A stretch of 64,000 nt of DNA from Streptomyces katrae. Its GTDB lineage: Bacteria; Actinomycetota; Actinomycetes; Streptomycetales; Streptomycetaceae. The position numbers and the translations under genes were made by a program. Where the stretch lies: positions 2,666,001 through 2,730,000 of the forward strand of contig NZ_CP020042.1 of assembly GCF_002028425.1 (NCBI RefSeq). Direction: 5' to 3'. The notes under the pieces are model-generated. The model did not search any database. It saw only the letters and a list, made by a program, of their open reading frames with translations, and was not told where the DNA came from. Shown in pieces: positions 39,564 through 46,494 of the stretch (positions are counted from its first letter, which is position 1; each line of letters starts with the position of its first letter).

Positions 39564-40409
39564 TCAGCGCGGCGAGACCACCGCGGCCAGCAGCCCCGGC
39601 CCGGTGTGCGCGCCGATCACCGCCCCGACCTCGCTCACGTGCAGCTCGACCAGACCCGGAATCCGCTCCCGCAGCCGCTGCGCGAGCTTCTCGGCCCGTT
39701 CCGGCGCCGCCAGATGGTGGACCGCCACGTCGACGCTGCGCGCCCCGGCCCGCTCGACGGCGAGCTCCTCCAGACGGGCGATCGCCCTGGAGGCCGTCCG
39801 CACCTTCTCCAGCATCTCGATCCGCCCGCCGTCCAGCGTGAGCAGCGGCTTGACCGCGAGCGCCGACCCGAGGAGGGCCTGCGCCGCCCCGATGCGGCCG
39901 CCGCGGCGGAGGTAGTCGAGGGTGTCCACGTAGAAGTACGCCGACATCTCCGCGGCCCGCTTCTCGGCGGCGGCCACGGCCTCGTCGACGGACCCTCCCG
40001 CCTCGGCCGTCTCGGCGGCGGCGAGGGCGCAGAAGCCGAGGGCCATCGCGACCATGCCGGTGTCCACGACGCGGACCGGCACCGGGGCCGTCTTCGCCGC
40101 GACGACGGCGGCGTCATAGGTGCCGGAGAACTCGGCGGACAGGTGCAGGCTCACGATGCCGGTCGCACCGGCCTCCGCCGCCGCCCGGTAGGCCCGGACG
40201 AACCGGTCCGGGCCGGGACGGGAGGTGGTGACCGAGCGGCGCTTCTGCAGGGCCGTGGCCAGGCTGCGGGCCGAGATCTCCGTGCCCTCTTCAAGGGCCT
40301 CGTCACCCAGTACGACGGTCAGGGGCACGGCGGTGATCCCGTGCCGCTCCATGGCCGGCGGGGGCAGATAGGCCGTGGAATCGGTGACGATCGCGACATG
40401 GCGGGACAT
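39564..40409 (-). CDS. DegV family fatty-acid-binding protein
   Basis: 281 aa. DegV/FakB proteins bind a fatty acid and present it to a FakA kinase. N-terminal VAIVTDSTAYLPPPAMERHG and the core TSRPGPDRFVRAYRAAAEAG... GIVSLHLSAEFSGTYDAAVV, with the Ser/Thr that contact the carboxylate, are diagnostic. No fakA is adjacent. It lies downstream of a membrane coiled-coil gene and upstream of comEA, on the minus strand. Confidence 0.93.
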   Translation of the reverse strand: MSRHVAIVTDSTAYLPPPAMERHGITAVPLTVVLGDEALEEGTEISARSLATALQKRRSVTTSRPGPDRFVRAYRAAAEAGATGIVSLHLSAEFSGTYDAAVVAAKTAPVPVRVVDTGMVAMALGFCALAAAETAEAGGSVDEAVAAAEKRAAEMSAYFYVDTLDYLRRGGRIGAAQALLGSALAVKPLLTLDGGRIEMLEKVRTASRAIARLEELAVERAGARSVDVAVHHLAAPERAEKLAQRLRERIPGLVELHVSEVGAVIGAHTGPGLLAAVVSPR

Positions 40410-40514
40410 GAGCCGGAGGTTACCGCCCGAGGAGGCGATCCGGCAGCCCGGGCCACGTCCGTCACCCCCGCCTCTCCGGCCTCCCCGGTCCTCAGCCCGC
40501 TGCCGGCCCCGCGC

Positions 40515-41282
40515 TCAGGAAGCGGCCTCCGGCCGGGGAGCCTTCTGCCAGGGGTAGGCCGGCGCCGGTCCGGACGGATCCAGTGCGGGCCGCTGCGGCC
40601 CCGAGGCCCGCCCGCGCGCCGCCGCACCAGCCCCCGGCGCACCGGGAGCCGGGGCCCCGGCTCCCGGGGTATCCGCCCCCTGCCCGGCGTCCCACGCCGC
40701 CGCGGCGGCCGCCAGGTCGTCCACCGACTCCCGGGACCAGTCGCGCAGCGCGCTCGACTCCACCTCGATCTGCGCCGACAGCGCCGCCAGGTCCTCGTCG
40801 GCGAACTGGCGGGCCCGGTCGCGCGCCGCCCAGCGCAGCGAATCGGCCGACTCGGTGATCTTGGCGGTGCGCTCCCGCAGCCCGGGCAGGCACTCCGCGA
40901 TCCGCTTGCGGTCCGGTTCCTGCTCCAGCCGCTTGAGCTCGTCGTCCAGCTCGTGCCCGTGCCGGCTCAGCCGCTCGAAGAGGGCGACCGACTCCTTCAG
41001 CGAGGCGTCCGCCTGGACCCCCTGGTAGAGGGCCGCCTGCGTGGCCCGCATGGACGTCCGCAGGTCCAGCCGCAGCTGGGCCAGCGCCGCGGTGACCCCG
41101 ACCTGGCCGAGGCTCTTGGCCCTCAGGGTGGTGTCCTCGACCGTCCGGCGGGCCTGCGTGATCGTCCGGTCCACGCCGCGCTTGGCCGCGCCCACCGCCT
41201 TGACCGTGGCCCAGGCGCCCAGCCCCAGGAAGGCGAACAGCACCACCAGGGCAAAGATGATGACCAACGCGCCTACCTCCAT
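40515..41282 (-). CDS. Membrane-anchored coiled-coil protein, function unknown
   Basis: 255 aa from ATG 41282 (MEVGALVIIFALVVLFAFLG), with GGGA five bases upstream. One N-terminal transmembrane helix (about residues 4-24) is followed by a long charged helical region with heptad-like spacing (residues about 30-190). The Pro/Ala-rich C-terminal tail ends PAYPWQKAPRPEAAS. The cytoplasmic coiled-coil suggests a scaffold or division-associated role, but no family is recognised. Codon use is normal and it is probably conserved in Streptomyces between leuS and degV. Confidence 0.75.
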   Translation of the reverse strand: MEVGALVIIFALVVLFAFLGLGAWATVKAVGAAKRGVDRTITQARRTVEDTTLRAKSLGQVGVTAALAQLRLDLRTSMRATQAALYQGVQADASLKESVALFERLSRHGHELDDELKRLEQEPDRKRIAECLPGLRERTAKITESADSLRWAARDRARQFADEDLAALSAQIEVESSALRDWSRESVDDLAAAAAAWDAGQGADTPGAGAPAPGAPGAGAAARGRASGPQRPALDPSGPAPAYPWQKAPRPEAAS

Positions 41283-41329
41283 GAGGTTCCCTTCCCCGGC
41301 CTGTTCCCGTCCCCTCCACCGTAAACGCC

Positions 41330-41372
41330 ACGGGCAGGCCGGGGGTTCCAAACGAACCCCCAACCTGCCCGT
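41330..41372 (-). terminator. leuS terminator
   Basis: ACGGGCAGG / CCTGCCCGT encloses a second stem GGGGGTT / AACCCCC, giving a long stable hairpin 34 bp past the leuS stop. Confidence 0.75.
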
Positions 41373-41405
41373 ACGGGATCACCCCGAGACGCGGGGCCCC
41401 GGGCG

Positions 41406-44276
41406 TCAGATGACGATATTCACCAGCTTCGGCGCGCGCACGATCACCTTGCGGATCTCCGCGCCGCCCAGCGCGGCGACGACGCCCGCGTCGGTGACCG
41501 CCAGCTGCTCCAGGTCGGCCTCCGAGATGGCCGGCGGCACCTCCAGGCGGGCCTTGACCTTGCCCTTGACCTGGACCACGCAGGTGACCGTCTCGTCCAC
41601 GACGTACGCCGGGTCGGCGACCGGGAAGTCCTGGTGGACCACCGAGTCGGTGTGGCCCAGGCGGTGCCACAGCTCCTCGGCGATGTGCGGCGCCAGCGGG
41701 GCGATCAGCAGCACCAGGCGCTCGGCCACGGACCGCTCCAGCGGGCGGCCCGCCTTGGTCAGGGTGTTGTTCAGCTCGGTGATCTTGGCGATGGCGGTGT
41801 TGAACCGCAGGCCCGCCATGTCCGAGCCGGCCCCGTCGATGGCCTTGTGCAGGGCGCGCAGGGTGTCCTCGGCGGGCTCGGCGTCGACGACCGTCACCGC
41901 GCCCGTCTCCTCGTCCACCACGTTGCGCCACAGGCGCTGGAGCAGCCGGTACTGGCCGACGACGGCGCGGGTGTCCCACGGACGGGAGACGTCGAGGGGG
42001 CCCATCGCCATCTCGTACAGGCGCAGCGTGTCCGCGCCGTACTCCTCGCAGATCTCGTCCGGGGTGACGGCGTTCTTCAGGGACTTGCCCATCTTGCCCA
42101 GCTCACGCTTGACCGGCTCGCCCTCGAAGAAGAACTTGCCGTCCCGCTCCTCGACCTCGGCGGCCGCGACCGGGAAGCCGCGCTCGTCGCGGTAGACGTA
42201 GGCCTGGATCATGCCCTGGTTGAACAGCTTGTGGAACGGCTCGACCGAGGACACGTGGCCCAGGTCGAACAGCACCTTGGACCAGAAGCGCGCGTACAGC
42301 AGGTGCAGCACCGCGTGCTCGGCGCCGCCCACGTAGAGGTCGACGCCGCCGTGCGGGGCGCTCTCGCGCGGGCCCATCCAGTACTGCTCGATCTCCGGGT
42401 CGACCAGCGCGTCCGCGTTGTGCGGGTCCAGGTAGCGCAGCTCGTACCAGCAGGAGCCGGCCCAGTTCGGCATGGTGTTGGTCTCGCGGCGGTAGGACCG
42501 CACGCCGCGCCCGTCGCCCAGGTCCAGCTCGACGTTGACCCAGTCGGCCCGGCGCGAGAGCGGGGTCTCGGGCTTGGAGTCGGCGTCGTCGGGCTCGAAG
42601 GTGCGCGGCGAGTAGTCCTCGACCTCGGGCAGCTCCAGCGGCAGCATCGACTCGGGCAGCGCGTGGGCGACGCCGTCCTCGTCGTACACGATCGGGAAGG
42701 GCTCGCCCCAGTAGCGCTGGCGGCTGAAGAGCCAGTCGCGCAGGCGGAAGTTGACGGTGCCCTCGCCGAGGCCGCGCTCGGCCAGCCAGTCGGTGATGGC
42801 GGCCTTGGCCTCCACCACGCCCAGGCCGTCCAGGGAGATGCCCTCGCCGGAGGAGTTGACCAGCTTGGCGTCGTAGGAGCCGAAGGCGTCCTCCCACTCG
42901 GCCGGGTCGGTGCCGCGGCCGTCCGTGGGCTCGACCACGCAGCGCATCGGCAGCTCGAAGGCGCGGGCGAACTCGAAGTCGCGGGCGTCGTGCGCCGGGA
43001 CGGCCATGATCGCGCCGGTGCCGTAGCCCATGAGCACGTAGTCGGCGATGAAGACCGGGACCTTCTCGCCGCTGACGGGGTTGACGGCGTACTCGCCGGT
43101 GAAGACGCCGGTCTTCACCTTGGCGTCGGCCTGCCGCTCGACGTCGGACTTGGCGCCGGCCTGCTTGCGGTACGCGGCGACGGCCTCGGCCGGGGTGGCG
43201 TGCCCGCCGGTCCACGCCTCGCGGGTGCCCTCGGGCCAGGCGGCCGGGACGAACTTCTCGACCAGCGGGTGCTCGGGCGCCAGCACCATGTAGGTGGCGC
43301 CGAACAGGGTGTCGGGGCGGGTGGTGAAGACGGTGATCGCCTCGTCGCCCAGGGCGAAGTCGACGCGCGCGCCCTCGCTGCGGCCGATCCAGTTGCGCTG
43401 CTGGAGCTTGATGGCCTCGGGCCAGTCCAGCGCGTCCAGGTCGTCCAGCAGCCGGTCGGCGTACGCGGTGATGCGCATGTTCCACTGGCTGAGCCGGGAC
43501 TTGAAGACGGGGAAGTTGCCGCGCTCGGACCGGCCGTCGGCGGTGACCTCCTCGTTGGCCAGTACGGTGCCCAGCCCGGGGCACCAGTTGACGGGCGCGT
43601 CCGAGGAGTAGGCCAGGCGGTACTGGTTCAGCACGTCGGCGCGCTCGCTCGCGGTCAGCTCCGCCCAGGCACGGCCCCCGGGGACCTCACGGGAGCCGTT
43701 CTCGAAGGCGGCGACCAGCTCGGAGATCGGCCGGGCCTTGTTCGCGTCCGTGTCGTAGTAGGAGTTGTAGATCTGCAGGAAGATCCACTGGGTCCACTTG
43801 TAGTACTCGGGGTCGATCGTCGCGAACGACCGGCGCTTGTCGTGGCCCAGGCCCAGGCGGCGCAGCTGGGCCTTCATGTTCTCGATGTTCGCCTCGGTCG
43901 ACACGCGCGGGTGCGTGCCGGTCTGCACGGCGTACTGCTCGGCCGGCAGGCCGAAGGCGTCGAAGCCCAGGGTGTGCAGGACGTTGTGGCCGGACATGCG
44001 CTGGTGACGGGCGTAGACGTCGGTGGCGATGTACCCGAGCGGGTGGCCCACGTGCAGGCCCGCACCCGAGGGGTAGGGGAACATGTCCATGATGAACTTC
44101 TTGGGCCGGGCGACGACCGCCGGGTCACCGGCCAGGTCACCGCTCGGGTTGGGCGCCTCGTAGGTGCCCTCCGCGTCCCATACGTCCTGCCAGCGTGCCT
44201 CGATGTCGGCGGCCATGGCAGCCGTGTAACGGTGCCCCTCGGCCGCCTCGGGGGCCGGGGTGTTCGTCTCGCTCAT
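41406..44276 (-). CDS. leuS: Leucyl-tRNA synthetase
   Basis: 956 aa from ATG 44276 ([20 protein letters not shown]), with CAGGA upstream. Class Ia synthetase: the HIGH-like motif is [11 protein letters not shown], the KMSKS-like loop is [12 protein letters not shown], and a large CP1 editing domain lies between ([20 protein letters not shown]). It charges tRNA-Leu. Upstream are a 12-codon leucine-rich leader peptide and an intrinsic terminator at 44327-44350, so its transcription is probably attenuated when leucyl-tRNA is plentiful. Confidence 0.97.
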   Translation of the reverse strand: MSETNTPAPEAAEGHRYTAAMAADIEARWQDVWDAEGTYEAPNPSGDLAGDPAVVARPKKFIMDMFPYPSGAGLHVGHPLGYIATDVYARHQRMSGHNVLHTLGFDAFGLPAEQYAVQTGTHPRVSTEANIENMKAQLRRLGLGHDKRRSFATIDPEYYKWTQWIFLQIYNSYYDTDANKARPISELVAAFENGSREVPGGRAWAELTASERADVLNQYRLAYSSDAPVNWCPGLGTVLANEEVTADGRSERGNFPVFKSRLSQWNMRITAYADRLLDDLDALDWPEAIKLQQRNWIGRSEGARVDFALGDEAITVFTTRPDTLFGATYMVLAPEHPLVEKFVPAAWPEGTREAWTGGHATPAEAVAAYRKQAGAKSDVERQADAKVKTGVFTGEYAVNPVSGEKVPVFIADYVLMGYGTGAIMAVPAHDARDFEFARAFELPMRCVVEPTDGRGTDPAEWEDAFGSYDAKLVNSSGEGISLDGLGVVEAKAAITDWLAERGLGEGTVNFRLRDWLFSRQRYWGEPFPIVYDEDGVAHALPESMLPLELPEVEDYSPRTFEPDDADSKPETPLSRRADWVNVELDLGDGRGVRSYRRETNTMPNWAGSCWYELRYLDPHNADALVDPEIEQYWMGPRESAPHGGVDLYVGGAEHAVLHLLYARFWSKVLFDLGHVSSVEPFHKLFNQGMIQAYVYRDERGFPVAAAEVEERDGKFFFEGEPVKRELGKMGKSLKNAVTPDEICEEYGADTLRLYEMAMGPLDVSRPWDTRAVVGQYRLLQRLWRNVVDEETGAVTVVDAEPAEDTLRALHKAIDGAGSDMAGLRFNTAIAKITELNNTLTKAGRPLERSVAERLVLLIAPLAPHIAEELWHRLGHTDSVVHQDFPVADPAYVVDETVTCVVQVKGKVKARLEVPPAISEADLEQLAVTDAGVVAALGGAEIRKVIVRAPKLVNIVI

Positions 44277-44326
44277 GATTCCTGAAGCTCCATCGATCGT
44301 CTCTGCCGTCTCTGCCTGCCCAAACG

Positions 44327-44350
44327 AAAAAACCCCTCGCACAGGAGGGG
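44327..44350 (-). terminator. Intrinsic terminator in leuS leader (attenuator)
   Basis: On the minus strand CCCCTC-CTGTGC-GAGGGG is followed by TTTTTT, a textbook rho-independent terminator and unusual in this genus. It sits between the leader peptide and leuS, so it ends transcription before the gene unless disrupted. Its GGGGT could pair with ACCCC in the upstream hairpin (44376-44380), giving an antiterminator; that pairing is inferred. Confidence 0.85.
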
Positions 44351-44363
44351 ACGCCGCGCCGAT

Positions 44364-44384
44364 ACCGACCTTCTCGGGGTCGGT
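44364..44384 (-). promoter_or_regulatory. Upstream hairpin of the leuS leader
   Basis: ACCGACC / GGTCGGT, a 7-bp stem with a 7-nt loop, begins six bases after the leader peptide stop. It is placed to act as pause or competing structure in attenuation. Confidence 0.55.
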
Positions 44385-44389
44385 GCTGC

Positions 44390-44428
44390 TCAGCGCGGCT
44401 CGGTAAGCAGAAGGCGTACGGCACGCAT
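44390..44428 (-). CDS. leuS leader peptide (12 aa, three Leu)
   Basis: Reads [12 protein letters not shown] then TGA. The leucine codons are CTT CTG CTT, again using rare CTT as in the leuA leader. A TACCCT -10 hexamer ends six bases before the ATG, so transcription should start at or next to the ATG and the mRNA is leaderless. The stop is followed closely by two hairpins, the second an intrinsic terminator. Leader peptide, rare cognate codons and terminator in front of the cognate synthetase make a coherent attenuator. Confidence 0.82.
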   Translation of the reverse strand: MRAVRLLLTEPR

Positions 44429-44434
44429 GGCGTC

Positions 44435-44440
44435 AGGGTA
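44435..44440 (-). promoter_or_regulatory. -10 element (TACCCT) for leuS leader
   Basis: Fits TANNNT; spacing of six bases to the leader ATG predicts initiation at the A of ATG. The -35 region is not conserved. Confidence 0.5.
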
Positions 44441-44482
44441 CCGCAGGGGCCCGTGCGACCGCTCTGACGTTCCGCACAACGA

Positions 44483-44515
44483 GAAGAGGGCCACCCGATC
44501 CGGGTGACCCTCTTC
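44483..44515 (-). terminator. Terminator downstream of first tRNA-Ala
   Basis: GAAGAGGG(T)CACCCG / CGGGTG(G)CCCTCTTC forms a long nearly perfect stem eight bases past the tRNA 3' end, separating tRNA transcription from the leuS leader. Confidence 0.75.
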
Positions 44516-44522
44516 CACACTG

Positions 44523-44595
44523 TGGAGCTAAGGAGAATTGAACTCCTGACCTCCTGCATGCCATGCAGGCGCTCTACCAACTGAGCTATAGCCCC
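44523..44595 (-). tRNA. tRNA-Ala (anticodon GGC)
   Basis: 73 nt. Acceptor stem GGGGCTA / TAGCTCC, D arm with AGCTCAGTTGGTAGAGC, anticodon stem-loop CCTGC-ATGGCAT-GCAGG giving GGC, and T arm with GTTCAATTC. CCA is not encoded. Identical in sequence to the copy at 45119-45191. Confidence 0.97.
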
Positions 44596-44661
44596 TTGTT
44601 TCTCTCTGCCGCCGGGCCCCTTCTCGGTTTCCCTTGCCGGTTCCCCCTGGCGACATCGAGA

Positions 44662-44689
44662 ACATTACACGGTCACCGCCCCAGACCAA
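44662..44689 (-). promoter_or_regulatory. Candidate promoter of first tRNA-Ala
   Basis: TTGGTC and TAATGT with 16-bp spacing on the minus strand, 67 bp upstream of the mature 5' end. Confidence 0.6.
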
Positions 44690-44741
44690 AAATCGGTTTC
44701 CCGGGGGGCCGTTATGTCCGTTTTGCCCATCTCTGCCCCCG

Positions 44742-44975
44742 TCACGCCCGGGCGAACTGGTAGAAGCGCTTGAGCGTGCAGTGCTCGTCGAGGAGCCGGC
44801 CGTAGATCGGCTCGCCCTCCAGTTCCCGGTACGTCTCGATGGGGTCGCCTTTTATGATCAGCGCCCGCGCGCATTCCTCGCACCAGTACTGGTAGTCGGG
44901 ATTGACCGGCTCCATGTCCCGAACGATCGGCGTGCCGTTGTTGCACCAGTCGCACCGCCGCCGGTGTGCACCCAT
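44742..44975 (-). CDS. Small zinc-knuckle protein, 77 aa, function unknown
   Basis: Begins MGAHRRRCDWCNNGTPIVRD. Two CxxC pairs (C8/C11 and C32/C35) form a treble-clef or zinc-ribbon site. The C-terminal half (DPIETYRELEGEPIYGRLLD) is helical and charged. It sits between the two identical tRNA-Ala genes and is read in the same direction. I recall this as a conserved Streptomyces hypothetical; no function is assigned. Proximity to tRNA genes may be incidental. Confidence 0.82.
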   Translation of the reverse strand: MGAHRRRCDWCNNGTPIVRDMEPVNPDYQYWCEECARALIIKGDPIETYRELEGEPIYGRLLDEHCTLKRFYQFARA

Positions 44976-45081
44976 CCGTCAGCGACTCCCTCCCGCGTCG
45001 GACCGTCGTGTCCCCCTCCGGCCGTCCGATTCTGCCACGCCGGTCCCGGCGAGGTCAGCAAGCACAGGAGGGACAAACGCA

Positions 45082-45113
45082 AGGATCCCGCCCCCTGTTG
45101 GGGACGGGATCCT
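45082..45113 (-). terminator. Terminator downstream of second tRNA-Ala
   Basis: AGGATCCCG(T)CCCC / GGGG(G)CGGGATCCT gives a stem of about 13 bp with a short loop, six bases past the tRNA 3' end. Confidence 0.75.
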
Positions 45114-45118
45114 GATTG

Positions 45119-45191
45119 TGGAGCTAAGGAGAATTGAACTCCTGACCTCCTGCATGCCATGCAGGCGCTCTACCAACTGAGCTATAGCCCC
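45119..45191 (-). tRNA. tRNA-Ala (anticodon GGC), second identical copy
   Basis: Same 73 nt as the first copy, including acceptor stem, ATGGCAT anticodon loop and absence of CCA. It has its own promoter and terminator, so the two copies are not one transcript and frame the 77-aa gene. Confidence 0.97.
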
Positions 45192-45244
45192 GCTCTCCGC
45201 GGCGTTCCCCCCGTTTCCGGTGTTCTTCGCTGCGAACAAGAAGA

Positions 45245-45274
45245 ACTCTAGCCTGTGACCAGCCGGAAAGTGAA
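45245..45274 (-). promoter_or_regulatory. Candidate promoter of second tRNA-Ala
   Basis: TTCACT and TAGAGT with 18-bp spacing on the minus strand, about 53 bp before the tRNA. Confidence 0.5.
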
Positions 45275-45304
45275 ATCCGGGTCGGAGCGGCCCCGCGGAG
45301 GGGC

Positions 45305-45985
45305 TCAGTCGTCGTCGCCGAGCACCGGCTCCGGCAGGGTGCCGGCGTTGTGCTCGAGCAGCCGCCAGCCCCGCGCGCCCTCGCCGAGGACGGACCAGCA
45401 GCAGTTGGAGAGCCCGCCCAGGCTCTCCCAGTCACGCGCCTCCAGCCGCAGCAGGCGGCCGATGGTCGTACGGATGGTGCCGCCGTGGCTGACGACGACG
45501 AGCGTGCCGCCCGGGGGCAGCCGGTCGGCGTGGTCGAGCACGACCGGGGCGGCCCGGTCGGCGACCTCGGTCTCCAGCTCGCCCCCGCCGCGCCGGACGG
45601 GCTCGCCGCGCTTCCACGCCGCGTACTGCTCGCCGTACTTCTCGACGATCTCCTCGTGCGTCAGGCCCTGCCACTCACCGGCGTACGTCTCGCGCAGCGC
45701 CTCCGTGTGCGCCACGGGCAGGCGCGTGACGGCGGCCAGCTCGGCGGCCGTGGCCGCGGCACGCTTCAGGTCCGAGGCCACGATGGCGTCCGGCCCCAGC
45801 GAGGCGAGCAGCCGGGCGGCGCGGCGCGCCTGCGCCAGCCCCGTCTCGGTCAGCTCGATGTCGGTGGAACCCTGGAAGCGGCGCTCGAGGTTCCAGGAGG
45901 TCTGGCCGTGCCGCCAGAGGACGATCTTCCGGCCGGTGCGGGCGGAGCCGCCGGCGGGCCTTGCCGTACCGGTGGCCGCGCTCAG
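45305..45985 (-). CDS. Histidine phosphatase family protein (apparent CTG start)
   Basis: 226 aa if it starts at CTG 45985. The phosphatase motif is IVLWRHGQTSWNLERR, and the second catalytic His lies in LVVVSHGGTIRTTIGR. The family includes phosphoglycerate mutases and broad-specificity phosphatases; substrate unknown. The frame has no ATG, GTG or TTG between the upstream in-frame stop and the RHG motif, and the first ATG (45781) would delete the catalytic site. CTG overlaps the rsfS stop as CTGA, where homologues I recall use ATGA or GTGA. So either a true CTG start or a start-codon mutation is present. Confidence 0.88.
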   Translation of the reverse strand: MSAATGTARPAGGSARTGRKIVLWRHGQTSWNLERRFQGSTDIELTETGLAQARRAARLLASLGPDAIVASDLKRAAATAAELAAVTRLPVAHTEALRETYAGEWQGLTHEEIVEKYGEQYAAWKRGEPVRRGGGELETEVADRAAPVVLDHADRLPPGGTLVVVSHGGTIRTTIGRLLRLEARDWESLGGLSNCCWSVLGEGARGWRLLEHNAGTLPEPVLGDDD

Positions 45986-46428
45986 AACAGATCACCGTCC
46001 AGTTCGTCGTCGCCCTGCGCCTCGCGCAGCTTGGCGTGCTCCTCGGCCTTGCCGATGGTGAGCTTGGCGTCCTCGGGGAGCTCGATCTCGGGGCAGTCCT
46101 TCCACAGGCGCTCCAGCGCGTAGAAGACGCGCTCCTCGCTGTGCTGGACGTGCACCACGATGTCGACGTAGTCGAGCAGGATCCAGCGGGCGTCGCGGTC
46201 GCCCTCGCGGCGTACCGGCTTGGCGCCGAGCTCCTTGAGCAGCCGCTCCTCGATCTCGTCCACGATCGACTTGACCTGGCGGTCGTTGGGCGCGGAGGCG
46301 AGCAGGAAGGCGTCGGTGATCGACAGCACGTCGCTGACGTCGTACGCGATGATGTCGTGCGCGAGCCGGTCGGCCGCCGCCTGGGCGGCGGTGGTGATGA
46401 GCTCGATGGAGCGGTCCGTGGCGGTCAC
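45982..46428 (-). CDS. rsfS: Ribosome silencing factor RsfS
   Basis: 148 aa from GTG 46428. RsfS binds L14 on the 50S subunit and blocks subunit joining in nutrient limitation. ITTAAQAAADRLAHDIIAYD, VLSITDAFLLASAPNDRQVK and ARWILLDYVDIVVHVQHSEE are the DUF143/RsfS core. The acidic C-terminal tail ends DDELDGDLF. It is flanked by the LCP gene and histidine phosphatase in the conserved nadD-LCP-rsfS-pgm order. Confidence 0.95.
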   Translation of the reverse strand: MTATDRSIELITTAAQAAADRLAHDIIAYDVSDVLSITDAFLLASAPNDRQVKSIVDEIEERLLKELGAKPVRREGDRDARWILLDYVDIVVHVQHSEERVFYALERLWKDCPEIELPEDAKLTIGKAEEHAKLREAQGDDELDGDLF

Positions 46429-46494
46429 TGGCCATGCTTTCGGGTTGGCGGGCAGATCCCTACAAGGGTCTCATGTACTGCCGGCCCCACCCCG

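Noticed and set aside
42103..43584. Long minus-strand Arg-rich frame inside leuS
   Set aside because: Alternate frame of leuS caused by high GC; leuS has full motif support.
44277..44342. Upstream extension of leuS to 44342
   Set aside because: It would place the start inside the attenuator terminator; ATG 44276 has a ribosome site.
44277..44520. T-box riboswitch upstream of leuS
   Set aside because: No AGGGUGG-like T-box sequence or specifier stem was found; the leader peptide explains the terminator better.
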